A stretch of DNA of 64,000 nt, from assembly GCF_030757795.1 (NCBI RefSeq), contig NZ_JAUQWH010000015.1, positions 28,340 through 92,339 on the forward strand. The letters are read 5' to 3'. Positions 15,806 through 24,487 of the stretch are shown piece by piece. Below the pieces are notes generated by a model. That model had not been told where the DNA came from. It saw only the letters and a program-made list of their open reading frames with translations, and made no database searches. Position 1 is the first letter of the stretch. Every line of letters starts with the position of its first letter. The stretch comes from Actinoplanes oryzae. Lineage in GTDB: Bacteria; Actinomycetota; Actinomycetes; Mycobacteriales; Micromonosporaceae. The position numbers and the translations under genes were made by a program.

Positions 15806-16768
15806 GTGGTCTTCGCCCACTCGGCGTTCCTCTACGACAGCGACGCGGCCTACGCCTCGGCGCTGGCCCTGTTCGCGCGCGAGGGGCTCGCCCGGGAGCA
15901 GTTCGTCGCGATGGCGGCCGCGCCAGGGCAGCTCGGGCTGGTGCGGGAGGCGCTCGGCGGCGACGCGCGGTCGGTGCGGTTCCTGCCCGCCGACGACTGG
16001 TACGCGCAACCCGTCCGCACGATCGCCGGCTGGGTCAAGCTGCTGCGCTCGGGGCAGGTTCGCGGCCGCACCACGCGGCTGATCGGCGAGACACCGTGGA
16101 CGGGCGCCACCGCGGCGTGGACGCGTTACGAGGCGGCGCTCAACCGCGCGCTGTCCCGCTACGACGGCACCCTGCTGTGCCCGTACGACCGGCGCGCCCT
16201 GCCCCCGCACCTGCTCGACGTCGCGGACCGCACCCACCCGCGCGTGCACCACGGCGGCTGGCACGAGAGCACCCGCTACGAGCCCGCACGGGTGCTGACC
16301 GAGGTGCCGGACCAGCCGTGGCCGGTGTCGGGCGAGCCGGCGCTGGTCGCTCCCGTGCCGGACAGCGTGGCCGGGCTGCGCGCCACCGTGCGCGAGCGGG
16401 CGGCGCTCGGCGGCTGGCTGCCACCCGGCCGGGTCGACTACCTGGTGCTGGCCGTCTGCGAGCTCGCCACGAACAGTGTCCGGCACGGCGGCGCCGAGCG
16501 GGAGCTCACGATCTGGGTGCTGCCCGACGCGGTGGTGTGCGAGGTCACCGACACCGGCGGCACGGCACCCGACCCGTTCGCCGGCTATCTGCCGCCGGTG
16601 CCGGGCGTCTCGGGCGGCATGGGCCTCTGGCTCGTGCACCAGCTCTGCGACGGCCTGACCCTGCGGCGGGAGGGCGAGGTGACGAGTGCCCGCTTCGGCA
16701 TGCTGCGGGCGGCCGCGAGCCCCGCACGGGTCACCGGGCGCGAACGACACCCAGCGTGCTCGGGCTGA
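15806..16768 (+). CDS. MEDS-domain sensor fused to RsbW-type ATPase (anti-sigma/Ser kinase)
   Basis: 320 residues from a GTG preceded by GGGAGG. Residues about 1-175 match MEDS (methanogen/methylotroph DcmR sensory) domains (AHSAFLYDSDAAYASALALF ... TRYEAALNRALSRYDGTLLC). Residues about 195-300 are an HATPase_c domain of RsbW type, with the N box CELATNSVRHGG and G boxes VTDTGG and GMGLWLVHQLCDG. Proteins of this architecture regulate sigma factors or anti-anti-sigma proteins in the cytoplasm. No sigma factor or STAS protein is adjacent, so the partner is unknown. The 3' end overlaps the DUF1501 gene by 38 bp, convergently. Confidence 0.85.
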   Translation: MVFAHSAFLYDSDAAYASALALFAREGLAREQFVAMAAAPGQLGLVREALGGDARSVRFLPADDWYAQPVRTIAGWVKLLRSGQVRGRTTRLIGETPWTGATAAWTRYEAALNRALSRYDGTLLCPYDRRALPPHLLDVADRTHPRVHHGGWHESTRYEPARVLTEVPDQPWPVSGEPALVAPVPDSVAGLRATVRERAALGGWLPPGRVDYLVLAVCELATNSVRHGGAERELTIWVLPDAVVCEVTDTGGTAPDPFAGYLPPVPGVSGGMGLWLVHQLCDGLTLRREGEVTSARFGMLRAAASPARVTGRERHPACSG

Positions 16769-17990
16769 CGCCCGGGAAGACGCCGCCCAGGTCGCCCACG
16801 CCGCATCGGGCCCGCAGGATCTCGCCGATCACCGCGCGATAGTCGGTGGTCACCGCGAGGTCGCCGTCGACGAGGTTCGCCGGGGCGAGGCCGGGCCAGC
16901 GGCCGTGGACCTTGCCGCCGCGCACGCCACCGCCCAGCACGAGCATCGCGTTGCCGTAGCCGTGGTCCAGGCCGCCCGAGCCGTTCTGCCCCACGCGCCG
17001 CCCGAACTCGCTGATCGTGACCAGCGTGACCCGGCCCAGCCCGGCCGGGCCGAGGTCGGTGGCGAACGCGGCGAGGGCCGTGGCGAGATCGGTCAGGTGG
17101 TCGAACATCTTCTGGCCGGGGGCGGCGGCGCCGAGGTTCTCGTGCATGTCCCAGTCGCCGGAGTCGACGCAGGCGCTCATCAGGCCCACGTCGGCCTTGA
17201 CCAGCCGCGCCACGTCGCGCAGGGCCCGGCCCAGCTCGGTGTCGGGGTAGGCGGCGCCGTTGGCGGGCCGGTATCCGGCCGCCTTCAGCGTGGCCGTGGT
17301 GGCGAGGGCGGCGGTGGTCATGCGGGTCGTCGTCGCGAGGGCGGCCGGCGCGTCGGCGTACAGGGAAGCCATGGTCTTCGCCATCGGGCGGGCGGGATCC
17401 TCGCCGGAGAGCGTGAAGTCGTCGACGGCGGTCAGGCCCAGATCGGGGGCGGGGCCGGCGAGGACGCGGGCGGGCATGGCGCTGCCCACCGAGACCGCGC
17501 CGAAGGGGTCCGTCGCGCCGAGCGAGCCCATCATCCGGTCCAGCCAGCCGGTGCGCACGCTGGTCCCGGGCGCGGCCCGCTCGAGCTCCTCCATGGCGGA
17601 GAAGTGCGACCGGTTCGGCGCGGGCTGCCCGGCGGCCTGCACGGCGCCCAGCACCCCCGATCGCCAGTACGGCAGCAGCGGCGCGAGCCCCGGGTGGAGC
17701 CCGAAGAACCCGTCCCCGCCGAGCAGCTTCGCCTTCGGCACGGCGATGTCCGGGCGCGCCGAGTAGTACGCGGGGTCGCCGGCCGGCACGATCGCGGACA
17801 GCCCGTCGAAGCCGCCGCGCAGCGACAGCAGCACGAACACGTCGCCGGTGTAGCCGGGCGACGCGTAGGCGAGCTGCGTGGCGAGCTGGTCGCCCACGAG
17901 CCCGGCGAACGCCCCGGCCGCGCCCGCCGCGAGCACCTTGCGCCGGCTGACCGGGCAGCCGCACACGTCCGTCAACTTGGTCACGGTCAC
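16731..17990 (-). CDS. DUF1501 protein, Tat-exported, sulfatase-like fold
   Basis: 419 residues from a GTG whose last two bases overlap the TGA of the preceding DUF1800 gene (GTGA); an in-frame GTG two codons later is an alternative. A twin-Arg signal (SRRKVLAAGAAGAFAGLVG) begins about residue 15, preceded by a CGCP pair. The body has DUF1501 landmarks: FVLLSLRGGFDGLSAIVP near the N-terminus, SGDWDMHENLG in the middle and TISEFGRRVGQNGSGGLDHG near the C-terminus, an alkaline-phosphatase-superfamily-like metal region. The family has no firm function but is repeatedly found beside DUF1800, so the two probably act together outside the membrane. Confidence 0.88.
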   Translation of the reverse strand: MTVTKLTDVCGCPVSRRKVLAAGAAGAFAGLVGDQLATQLAYASPGYTGDVFVLLSLRGGFDGLSAIVPAGDPAYYSARPDIAVPKAKLLGGDGFFGLHPGLAPLLPYWRSGVLGAVQAAGQPAPNRSHFSAMEELERAAPGTSVRTGWLDRMMGSLGATDPFGAVSVGSAMPARVLAGPAPDLGLTAVDDFTLSGEDPARPMAKTMASLYADAPAALATTTRMTTAALATTATLKAAGYRPANGAAYPDTELGRALRDVARLVKADVGLMSACVDSGDWDMHENLGAAAPGQKMFDHLTDLATALAAFATDLGPAGLGRVTLVTISEFGRRVGQNGSGGLDHGYGNAMLVLGGGVRGGKVHGRWPGLAPANLVDGDLAVTTDYRAVIGEILRARCGVGDLGGVFPGVSPSTLGVVRAR

Positions 17991-19432
17991 CTCAGGCTGA
18001 AGTAGGGGCTGTTGAGGAGCAGGGCGGGCAGGTACGGGAAGGCCCAGCCGGCCGCCGCGTCGCTCGCCTTGAGCGGGCTCGCCGGGGACTTGCCGTAGAA
18101 GGCGGCCAGGGCCTCCCGGTGGGCGGGCGCGGGGGACCGCCCGACGAGCCGGGTGGCGACGGCGTCGATGAGGGCGCCGTACGTGGCTGGGAGCGTGCTG
18201 CCGGCGTACTCCTTGATCGGCGCGTCGGGCCGCACGAGCGTCGTGGGCCACCAGCCGGCGGCCACGTTGAGATGGGCGTTCCAGCGGATGACCTGGCCGG
18301 ACGGGCTGGCCCAGGCGGCCGCCACGTCGGGGTAGCCGTTCGGCGGCGCCCACGCGAGCGGCGCCTGCCCCGCGGACTCGCAGATCCAGTAGAGCGCCTG
18401 CAGGCCCTTGACCCCGGCCTTGTCCGGGCCGAAGCCGAGCGTACGGACGGTCGCGACGACATCTTCGTACGGCGTCCGCGTCTTCGCCCCCGCGGACGCC
18501 CCGAACTCCGCCGACGTGAACAGCGCCCGCAGCACCGGGGCGATCGCCGACTTGTTGTCCAGGTAGACCTTGGTCAGCTTCGTCACCAGGCTCGCGGGCG
18601 GCTCGTCGGCCACGAACCGGACGCACAGCTTGGTGACGATCCGCTTCGCCGTGGCCGGGTGCACGGCCAGGTAGTCGAGCAGCGCCAGGGCGGCGGCCTC
18701 GCCCCCGGCCGCCGTGGCGTTCGCGTGCTTGAAGCCGAGCACCTGCACGGCGCCCGTGGCGTGCTGCGCCGCGTCGTAGCGGTACTTGCCGGTGTCCCAG
18801 CGCACGGTCAGCCCGGTGAGCAGCCGGGCGGCGTTCTTCACGTCGGACTCCGAGTAGCCCAGGCCGACGGTGTGCAGCTCCAGCAGTTCGCGGCCGTAGT
18901 TCTCGTTCGGCGCCGCGCGGGTGGAGAACCTGTTGTCGAGGTAGGTCAGCATGGCCGGATGCCGGGCGCTCGCCTTCAGCATGTCGGCGAAGCGGCCCAG
19001 CGCGTACGCCCGGACGACCGTCCTGTCGTAGTCGGGGCGGCTGTCCCACACGTCGCCGGAGGGGCACGTGACGTTGAGGTGGTTCGACCAGAACTCGGTC
19101 ATGACCTCGAACAGCTGCCGTTCGCTCCACACCGCGCGGGCCACCGTGGCGTAGCCGGTCTCGAACATGGCGTCCCAGGCGTACTCCTGCAGGGCGCCCT
19201 TGCGGACCCGGGTGCGGATCGCGTCGACGGTCATCCCGCTCATGGGCAGCCGGGCCGCCAGGCCGTCCGCGACCGGATCGGGGATCGTGGCGGGCTTGAG
19301 CTGCCGGTCGAGCCACGCGGTGGCGCCGAGGCGGCGGATGTCGGCGACGGCTGCGGGGGTCGGACCGTACGTGGCCCGGCGCAGCAGATGCAGCAGCGGG
19401 TCGGCGGGCAGGAAGTCGGTGGTGGCCGTCAC
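17987..19432 (-). CDS. DUF1800 protein
   Basis: 481 residues from a GTG with an AGGACAGGG ribosome-binding site. The protein is helical throughout and has DUF1800 signature segments: LLHLLRRATYGPTPAAVADI near the N-terminus, MTEFWSNHLNVTC, NFSTRAAPNENYGRELLEL-like (NRFSTRAAPNENYGRELLEL) and a C-terminal LLNSPYFSLR. No signal peptide is evident, unlike its Tat-exported partner. It is the first gene of a two-gene operon translationally coupled to DUF1501 by a 4-bp overlap. Confidence 0.88.
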   Translation of the reverse strand: MTATTDFLPADPLLHLLRRATYGPTPAAVADIRRLGATAWLDRQLKPATIPDPVADGLAARLPMSGMTVDAIRTRVRKGALQEYAWDAMFETGYATVARAVWSERQLFEVMTEFWSNHLNVTCPSGDVWDSRPDYDRTVVRAYALGRFADMLKASARHPAMLTYLDNRFSTRAAPNENYGRELLELHTVGLGYSESDVKNAARLLTGLTVRWDTGKYRYDAAQHATGAVQVLGFKHANATAAGGEAAALALLDYLAVHPATAKRIVTKLCVRFVADEPPASLVTKLTKVYLDNKSAIAPVLRALFTSAEFGASAGAKTRTPYEDVVATVRTLGFGPDKAGVKGLQALYWICESAGQAPLAWAPPNGYPDVAAAWASPSGQVIRWNAHLNVAAGWWPTTLVRPDAPIKEYAGSTLPATYGALIDAVATRLVGRSPAPAHREALAAFYGKSPASPLKASDAAAGWAFPYLPALLLNSPYFSLR

Positions 19433-19517
19433 GCCCTGTCCTGTCGGCGGGCCGCTCCAAGATCATCGGGTTCCCCGGGCGCTGCTACCCGACCGCAACC
19501 CGACATACTTGTCCGTC

Positions 19518-20375
19518 ATGGCTTCCTCGCGGCGTGCTTCCCCCGGACGGCGCTCGCAGGTCGTCGCCTCCGGCGTGGCCGACCTCGTGCCCGACGGCGA
19601 CCGGCCCGGCGCCTGGACGCTGCTGCTCGACGGCGCCCCGCAGTCGCACGTCGACCTGGACGATCCGACGTACCTGGAGTTCGAGTACGTCCGGCGGATG
19701 AGCGCCGTGATCGACCTGGCCGCGCCGCCGGGAGCCCCGCTGCGGGTCCTGCACCTGGGCGGGGGCGCGCTGACGCTGCCCCGCTATGTCGCGGCGACGC
19801 GGCCCGGCTCCCCGCAGCGCGTCGTCGAGATCGACGGGCCGCTGGTCGAGCTGGTGCGCTCGGCCCTGCCCTGGGACCCGCGGGCCAAGCTGAAGGTCCG
19901 GGTCGGCGACGCGCGCGAGGCCGTCTCGGGCATGCGCGAGGCCGGATACGACCTCGTGGTGCTCGACGTCTTCGCCGGCGCGCGGACCCCGGCGCACCTG
20001 GCGTCGGCCGAGTTCATGGCGCAGGTGGCCCGGGTGCTCGCCCCGGCGGGACTGCTCGTGGCCAACGTCGCCGACGGGCCCCCGCTGACGTACGCGCGCA
20101 CGCAGGTCGCCACCATCCGCACCGCGCTCCCGCAGGCCTGCCTCGTCGCCGACGCCGCGGTCCTGCGCGGGCGCCGCTTCGGCAACCTCGTCGTGGTCGC
20201 CGGCCGCACGCCGCCGCCGGTCGACCAGCTGAGCCGGCGCGCCGCGGGCGACTGGTTCCCCGGACGGGTCGAGACGGACCTCGACAGGTTCGCCGGAGGG
20301 CGCCCGCCGGCCCACGACGCGGACGCCGTCCCGTCGCCCGCACCGCCCGAGGGCCTCTTCAGCGGACGCGCCTGA
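19518..20375 (+). CDS. Spermidine-synthase-like SAM-dependent methyltransferase fold protein
   Basis: 285 residues. The class I methyltransferase/aminopropyltransferase core spans about 70-230: motif I LRVLHLGGGALTLPRYVA, the acidic motif RVVEIDGPLVELVRSA, and VRVGDAREAV ... YDLVVLDVFAG. The latter spacing is typical of spermidine synthase homologues that lack the N-terminal beta barrel, so the substrate could be a polyamine or something else. No polyamine genes are nearby. It is divergent from the DUF1800/DUF1501 operon with 85 bp between. Confidence 0.8.
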   Translation: MASSRRASPGRRSQVVASGVADLVPDGDRPGAWTLLLDGAPQSHVDLDDPTYLEFEYVRRMSAVIDLAAPPGAPLRVLHLGGGALTLPRYVAATRPGSPQRVVEIDGPLVELVRSALPWDPRAKLKVRVGDAREAVSGMREAGYDLVVLDVFAGARTPAHLASAEFMAQVARVLAPAGLLVANVADGPPLTYARTQVATIRTALPQACLVADAAVLRGRRFGNLVVVAGRTPPPVDQLSRRAAGDWFPGRVETDLDRFAGGRPPAHDADAVPSPAPPEGLFSGRA

Positions 20376-20445
20376 CCAGCACGAATCACATGAAATGATC
20401 GCCCAGTGGGTTGTCCGATCCCGCTGTGCAGGATTCAATCAGAGG

Positions 20446-21456
20446 ATGGCCTACCCCACTGCCGCGGACGAACCCGCCGGTGCCCACGCACCCGACGTCT
20501 TCGGTCCGCTGCCGGAGGGTGAGCGGTCGCTGTGGCGCGGCCGGTCGGCCGTCGCGGAGTACGCGTTCGACCAGGCCGCCTCGCTGCCCCGGTGGACGCT
20601 GCCGGAGACCACCGAGGTGCTCGTCACCAACCACCGCATCGTCTATGCGCACACCTCCGACGACCTCGAGGTGCGCTCCAGCGAGATGTCCTGGGTCTTC
20701 CCGCAGCACATCCGGGTCCAGCCGGCCCGCACCGAGGACGGCCGCACCGCCGCCGTGGCCCAGCTCCAGCTCGTCTGCGGCGGGTCGGACGGCTCGTTCC
20801 CGGCCCTGGTCTTCGCGGGCGGCGACCTGACCGAGACCAGCGACGCCGACAAACTGGCCAACGTCGTCCGCCACGCCATCGCCCGCTACCGCGTCGACAA
20901 CGCGAGCAAACTCGGCATCTCGGTCGAGGACGCCCGCGAGCTGGTCAAAAACCTCATCGGCCCCGAGTTCGCCGGCACGGACGGCGGCGAGGGCCAGACC
21001 GTCTCCCTGCTGGGAGCGCTCGCCGTGCCCCGCCAGGCGCAGGCCGCCGAGTCCGAGGAGCCTGAGCCCGGCCCGGTCTCCGCGCCGCCGGTGCTGGAGG
21101 GCGAGATCCTCGACCCGCTGCCCGACGCGGCCGTGGGCACGGCGGCCGTCCGCGCCCCCTACTCCTCCGCCGCCCAGCAGGCCCGCGCCCTGCGCGACGC
21201 GGCCGGCGAGGTCGCCACCTACGACTCCCACCCCGACCTCGCGGCGCGCGCCGCCAACGTGGCCGCCCGCCTGGCCGACCTCGTCGACGCGCACGACGAC
21301 GATCTCGACGAGCCCGGGGACCAGGGGCCGGAGCTCACCGCCCGCGCCGAGCGCGTGCGCCGGGCGACCGCCCGCTTCGCCGCCAACTCGGCCCGCGGCA
21401 AGGCGACGGTCCGCCGCCCCGACCGCGAGCCGGACCCGCGCCCGCACGGCATCTGA
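20446..21456 (+). CDS. Hypothetical protein, PH-like N-domain and disordered/coiled C-domain
   Basis: 336 residues from the ATG at 20446 (MAYPTAADEPAG); an in-frame ATG at 20395 adds 17 unlikely residues. Residues about 30-150 alternate beta strands in a pattern consistent with a PH-like domain (EVLVTNHRIVYAHTSDDLEV; SWVFPQHIRVQPARTEDGRT). Residues about 150-190 are helical, then an acidic Pro-rich linker (EEPEPGPVSAPP), and the end is helical and basic. I do not recognise the family or a catalytic motif. Confidence 0.6.
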   Translation: MAYPTAADEPAGAHAPDVFGPLPEGERSLWRGRSAVAEYAFDQAASLPRWTLPETTEVLVTNHRIVYAHTSDDLEVRSSEMSWVFPQHIRVQPARTEDGRTAAVAQLQLVCGGSDGSFPALVFAGGDLTETSDADKLANVVRHAIARYRVDNASKLGISVEDARELVKNLIGPEFAGTDGGEGQTVSLLGALAVPRQAQAAESEEPEPGPVSAPPVLEGEILDPLPDAAVGTAAVRAPYSSAAQQARALRDAAGEVATYDSHPDLAARAANVAARLADLVDAHDDDLDEPGDQGPELTARAERVRRATARFAANSARGKATVRRPDREPDPRPHGI

Positions 21457-21483
21457 GTCCGTACCCCGGGGCCTGCCCGCCCC

Positions 21484-22062
21484 TCAGCCCCGGCGCAGGC
21501 CGTCGACCAGCAGGGCGACCATCCGCCGGCCGTAACCGGGCTCCTCGTCCGGCAGCGGCGCGCACAGCTTCGCGACCGCGTAGAGCAGATCGCGCGGGGT
21601 GATCGTGGCGCGGATCTCCCCGCTCGCCGCCGCTCGGTCGAGCAGGGACTCCGCGGCCGGGGACAGCTTGGCCAGCAGATAGCCGGGCAGCCCCGCGAAC
21701 GCCGGGTCGCCGGAGTGCAGCGCCGCGGCGAACCCCCGTTTCGTCGCGATCAGCGCGGCGAGCCGGTCCGCCCAGTGGGCGAGCGCGATGCCCGGCGGGT
21801 GCTCGGCGGCCAGCGCCGGGGCGGCGTCGGCGACGGCGTCGATCTCCCGCTCGATCACCGCCTTGATCAGGTCGGCCCGCTGCGGGAAGTGCCGGTAGAG
21901 CGTGCCGACGCCCACCCCGGCCAGGTCCGTGATCTCCTTCGCGGGCGCGTCGACGCCCGAGGTGCCGAAGACCGTCTTCGCGGCCTCCAGCAGCGACTCG
22001 ACGTTGCGTCGCGCGTCGGTGCGCATCCGCCGTGGCCGCGGGTCCGCCGTGGTGTCCGGCAC
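21484..22062 (-). CDS. TetR-family repressor
   Basis: 192 residues from a GTG at 22062 with a GGGGAGG ribosome-binding site; the upstream in-frame ATG (22116) lies within the probable operator region. The TetR HTH is at about residues 15-62 (RRNVESLLEAAKTVFGTSGV; AKEITDLAGVGVGTLYRHFP). The rest is the helical ligand-binding domain. It is divergent from an aldo/keto reductase at 22151, and the 88-bp interval has symmetric repeats (22081-22113), so it probably represses both genes until a carbonyl or xenobiotic ligand binds. Confidence 0.87.
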   Translation of the reverse strand: MPDTTADPRPRRMRTDARRNVESLLEAAKTVFGTSGVDAPAKEITDLAGVGVGTLYRHFPQRADLIKAVIEREIDAVADAAPALAAEHPPGIALAHWADRLAALIATKRGFAAALHSGDPAFAGLPGYLLAKLSPAAESLLDRAAASGEIRATITPRDLLYAVAKLCAPLPDEEPGYGRRMVALLVDGLRRG

Positions 22063-22080
22063 ATCGCCTCCCCTTGCTGT

Positions 22081-22113
22081 TCCGGAAAGCCTTTCCGTAT
22101 AGTTCCGGAAAGA
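22081..22113. promoter_or_regulatory. Repeated palindromic operator between TetR and aldo/keto reductase genes
   Basis: ttccggaaag occurs at 22081-22090 and again at 22104-22113 (23 bp apart), each containing the palindrome ttccggaa. Between them, cggaaag-c-ctttccg (22084-22098) is a perfect 15-bp palindrome. This layout fits a TetR operator for one or two dimers. Confidence 0.6.
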
Positions 22114-22150
22114 CATTCCACTTCAGCCACGATATCGCGGGGAGACCGCC

Positions 22151-23173
22151 ATGCAGTACCGCACCCTGGGCCGGACCGGCATCAAGGTCAGTCCGTACGC
22201 GCTCGGCGCGCTCATGTTCGCGACCCAGGTGGGCAACCCGGACCCCGCGGACTCGATCCGGGTGATCCATAAGGCGCTCGACGCGGGCATCAACCTCATC
22301 GACACCTCGGACGCCTACGGCGACTCGGAGGAGGTCGTCGGCCGGGCCCTCCAGGGGCGCCGGGACACCGTCGTGCTCGCCACCAAGTTCGGCCGCCCGG
22401 CCGGCGCCGACCCCAACCGGCGCGGCACGTCCCGCCGCTGGATCATGACCGCGGTCGAGGGCTCGCTGCGCCGCCTCGGTACCGATCACATCGACCTCTA
22501 CCAGGTGCACCAGCTCGACCCCGACACCGACATCGAGGAGACGCTCTCGGCGCTCACCGACCTGATCCGGGCCGGGAAGGTGCGCGCGATCGGCTCCGCC
22601 AACTCCCCGGCCGTCGACATCGCCGACACCCGGTGGGTCGCCGAGCGCCGCGGGCTGGAGCGCTTCCACACCGAGCAGCTGCCCTACTCGATCCTCAACC
22701 GCGGCGCGGAGAACGACGTGCTGCCGGCCGCCCAGCGCTACGGCCTCGGCACGCTGGTGTGGGGGCCGCTCGGCCAGGGCATGCTCACCGGTCGCGTCCG
22801 CCGGGGCGAGCCGAACGACCTGCGGCGCGCCCGGTTCTTCCGGCACCTGACCGATGAGCGCCGCATCGACGTCGTCGAGCAGCTGGTGCCTCTGGCGGCC
22901 GAGGCGGGCCTGCCGCTGACCCACCTCGCCATGGCCTTCACCGTCGCGCATCCGGGCGTGACCAGCACCCTGCTCGGCGCCCGCACCCTGGACCAGCTCG
23001 CCGACCTGCTGGCGGGCGTCGGCGTCGGCCTGACCGACGACGTCCTCGACCGGATCGACGAGATCGTCCCGCCCGGCACCGACGTCACCCGGCTCGACCA
23101 GGCCTACGTGCCGCCGTCCGTGACGACCCCGGCCCTGCGCCGCCGCCCGCCGGCCGATCGCAGCGCCGCCTGA
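22151..23173 (+). CDS. Aldo/keto reductase
   Basis: 340 residues. The (beta/alpha)8 aldo/keto reductase fold is complete, with the catalytic tetrad visible as Asp51 (NLIDTSDAYG), Tyr56, Lys79 (VLATKFG) and His120 (YQVHQLD). The C-terminal NADPH-binding segment is TSTLLGARTLDQL. The length suits the AKR family of general NADPH-dependent carbonyl reductases. The substrate is not inferable; control by the divergent TetR protein suggests an inducible detoxification role. Confidence 0.9.
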   Translation: MQYRTLGRTGIKVSPYALGALMFATQVGNPDPADSIRVIHKALDAGINLIDTSDAYGDSEEVVGRALQGRRDTVVLATKFGRPAGADPNRRGTSRRWIMTAVEGSLRRLGTDHIDLYQVHQLDPDTDIEETLSALTDLIRAGKVRAIGSANSPAVDIADTRWVAERRGLERFHTEQLPYSILNRGAENDVLPAAQRYGLGTLVWGPLGQGMLTGRVRRGEPNDLRRARFFRHLTDERRIDVVEQLVPLAAEAGLPLTHLAMAFTVAHPGVTSTLLGARTLDQLADLLAGVGVGLTDDVLDRIDEIVPPGTDVTRLDQAYVPPSVTTPALRRRPPADRSAA

Positions 23174-23206
23174 TCCCGGGCGGGCTGCCCGCGCCGCCGA
23201 AGGGGC

Positions 23207-23587
23207 TCAGCCGGCGTCGTAGGCGCGCTGGGCGCGGGTCAGCTCGTCGCCGTGGCTGCCGAACCAGCGGAAGAGGCCGGTCAGCGGCCCCGCCATGCTC
23301 GCCCCCAGCTCGGTCAGGCTGTACGTGACCTGGGGCGGCACCGTCGGCTTGGCGTCGCGGGCGACCAGGCCGGCGCGGACCATGGCCTTCAGCTTCTGGG
23401 CCAGCATCTTCTCGCTGATGCCGCCGAGCCTGTCGCGCAGCTCGGCGAAGCGGTGCGGGCCGGTGATCAGGGCCGCCATGATGAGGGTCGCCCAGCGGCT
23501 GGTGGCCTCGTCGAAGATGCCCCGGAGGGGACAGCCGTCGCCCTGCAGCAGCCGGAGGGCCGATGCGAGCTGCTCGGGTTCCGCCAT
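23207..23587 (-). CDS. HxlR-family winged-helix regulator
   Basis: 126 residues matching the HxlR family: CPLRGIFDEATSRWATLIMA near the N-terminus, the wHTH core HRFAELRDRLGGISEKMLAQ followed by KAMVRAGLVARD, and the wing VTYSLTELG. A single Cys (in GDGCPLRG) sits where redox- or aldehyde-sensing HxlR proteins carry theirs. It is divergent from an SDR oxidoreductase gene at 23680, whose expression it presumably controls through the palindrome at 23614-23630. Confidence 0.87.
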   Translation of the reverse strand: MAEPEQLASALRLLQGDGCPLRGIFDEATSRWATLIMAALITGPHRFAELRDRLGGISEKMLAQKLKAMVRAGLVARDAKPTVPPQVTYSLTELGASMAGPLTGLFRWFGSHGDELTRAQRAYDAG

Positions 23588-23613
23588 GGACGCGAGCTTA
23601 CAAAAAAGTGCGT

Positions 23614-23630
23614 ACTACCTGAAGGGTAGT
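23614..23630. promoter_or_regulatory. Inverted repeat, candidate HxlR operator
   Basis: Arms actacc and ggtagt flank 5 nt (tgaag). The site is 27 bp upstream of the HxlR start and 50 bp upstream of the SDR start. HxlR regulators usually bind spaced symmetric sites of this GTAC/TAC type. Confidence 0.5.
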
Positions 23631-23679
23631 GACTCTCCTACGGTGATCGCACAGGTCACCATCGATCGGGAGAGACGTC

Positions 23680-24429
23680 ATGAGCAGGCTTTCCACCCGC
23701 ACCGCCATCGTCACCGGAGCCGCGAAGGGCATCGGCGCCGCCATCGCCAAGGCGCTGGGGTCCGAGGGTGCCGCCGTCGTCGTCAACTACCGCCAGGACG
23801 CGTCCGGCGCCGGCCGGGTGGTCCGGGAGATCACCGAGAAGGGGGGCCGCGCGGTCGCGGTCCAGGGCGACGTGTCGCAGAGCGCCGACGTCGAGCGGGT
23901 CTTCGCCGGCGCCCGCGACGCCTTCGGCCCCGTGACCGTGCTGGTGAACAACGCCGGCATCGCGACCTTTGAGCCGCTCACGGCGGCCACCGCGGAGACC
24001 CTCCGGGCCCAGGTGGACACCAATGTCCTCGGCCCGCTGCTGACCATGCAGGCGCTCGCCGCCCAGGAGGACATCGACGGCGCCTCGATCATCAACGTGT
24101 CGACCGCGGGCACCTTCTCGCTGCCTGCCTACGCGGGTGTCTACGCCGCCACGAAGAGCGCGCTCGAGGCGCTCACCGTCGTCGCGGCGAAGGAGCTGGG
24201 GCCGCGGGGGATCCGGGTCAACGCGATCGCGCCGAGCCCGACCGACACGGAGGGCGTACGGGCGATGGGCTGGATCGGCACGGACCTGGAGCGGGCCTCG
24301 ATCGCGAACACCCCGCTGGGCCGCACGGGCACCCCGGACGACTACGGCCCGGTGGCCGCCTTCCTCGCCTCGGACGACGCCCGCTGGATCACCGGCGACG
24401 TCCTCCTCGCCTCCGGGGGCCAGCGGTAG
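23680..24429 (+). CDS. SDR-family NAD(P)-dependent oxidoreductase
   Basis: 249 residues, the standard classical SDR length. The cofactor motif is VTGAAKGIGAAIA (residues 11-23), the NNAG motif is VLVNNAGIA, and the catalytic triad is the Ser of INVSTAGTFS with Tyr-x-x-x-Lys in YAATKSALEAL. The C-terminal ITGDVLLASGGQ matches the family. It is likely a cytoplasmic ketoreductase or dehydrogenase of unknown substrate, controlled by the divergent HxlR gene. Confidence 0.92.
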   Translation: MSRLSTRTAIVTGAAKGIGAAIAKALGSEGAAVVVNYRQDASGAGRVVREITEKGGRAVAVQGDVSQSADVERVFAGARDAFGPVTVLVNNAGIATFEPLTAATAETLRAQVDTNVLGPLLTMQALAAQEDIDGASIINVSTAGTFSLPAYAGVYAATKSALEALTVVAAKELGPRGIRVNAIAPSPTDTEGVRAMGWIGTDLERASIANTPLGRTGTPDDYGPVAAFLASDDARWITGDVLLASGGQR

Positions 24430-24440
24430 GGGACACGGAA

Positions 24441-24473
24441 CGGCCCGGCTGCGAACGGGTCGCAGCCGGGCCG
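24441..24473. terminator. Bidirectional hairpin terminator
   Basis: A 14-bp perfect GC-rich stem (24441-24454 with 24460-24473) encloses a 5-nt loop. It lies between the stop codons of the SDR gene (+) and the small antitoxin-like gene (-), serving both. Confidence 0.75.
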
Positions 24474-24487
24474 GAAGCCGCGGCGGG

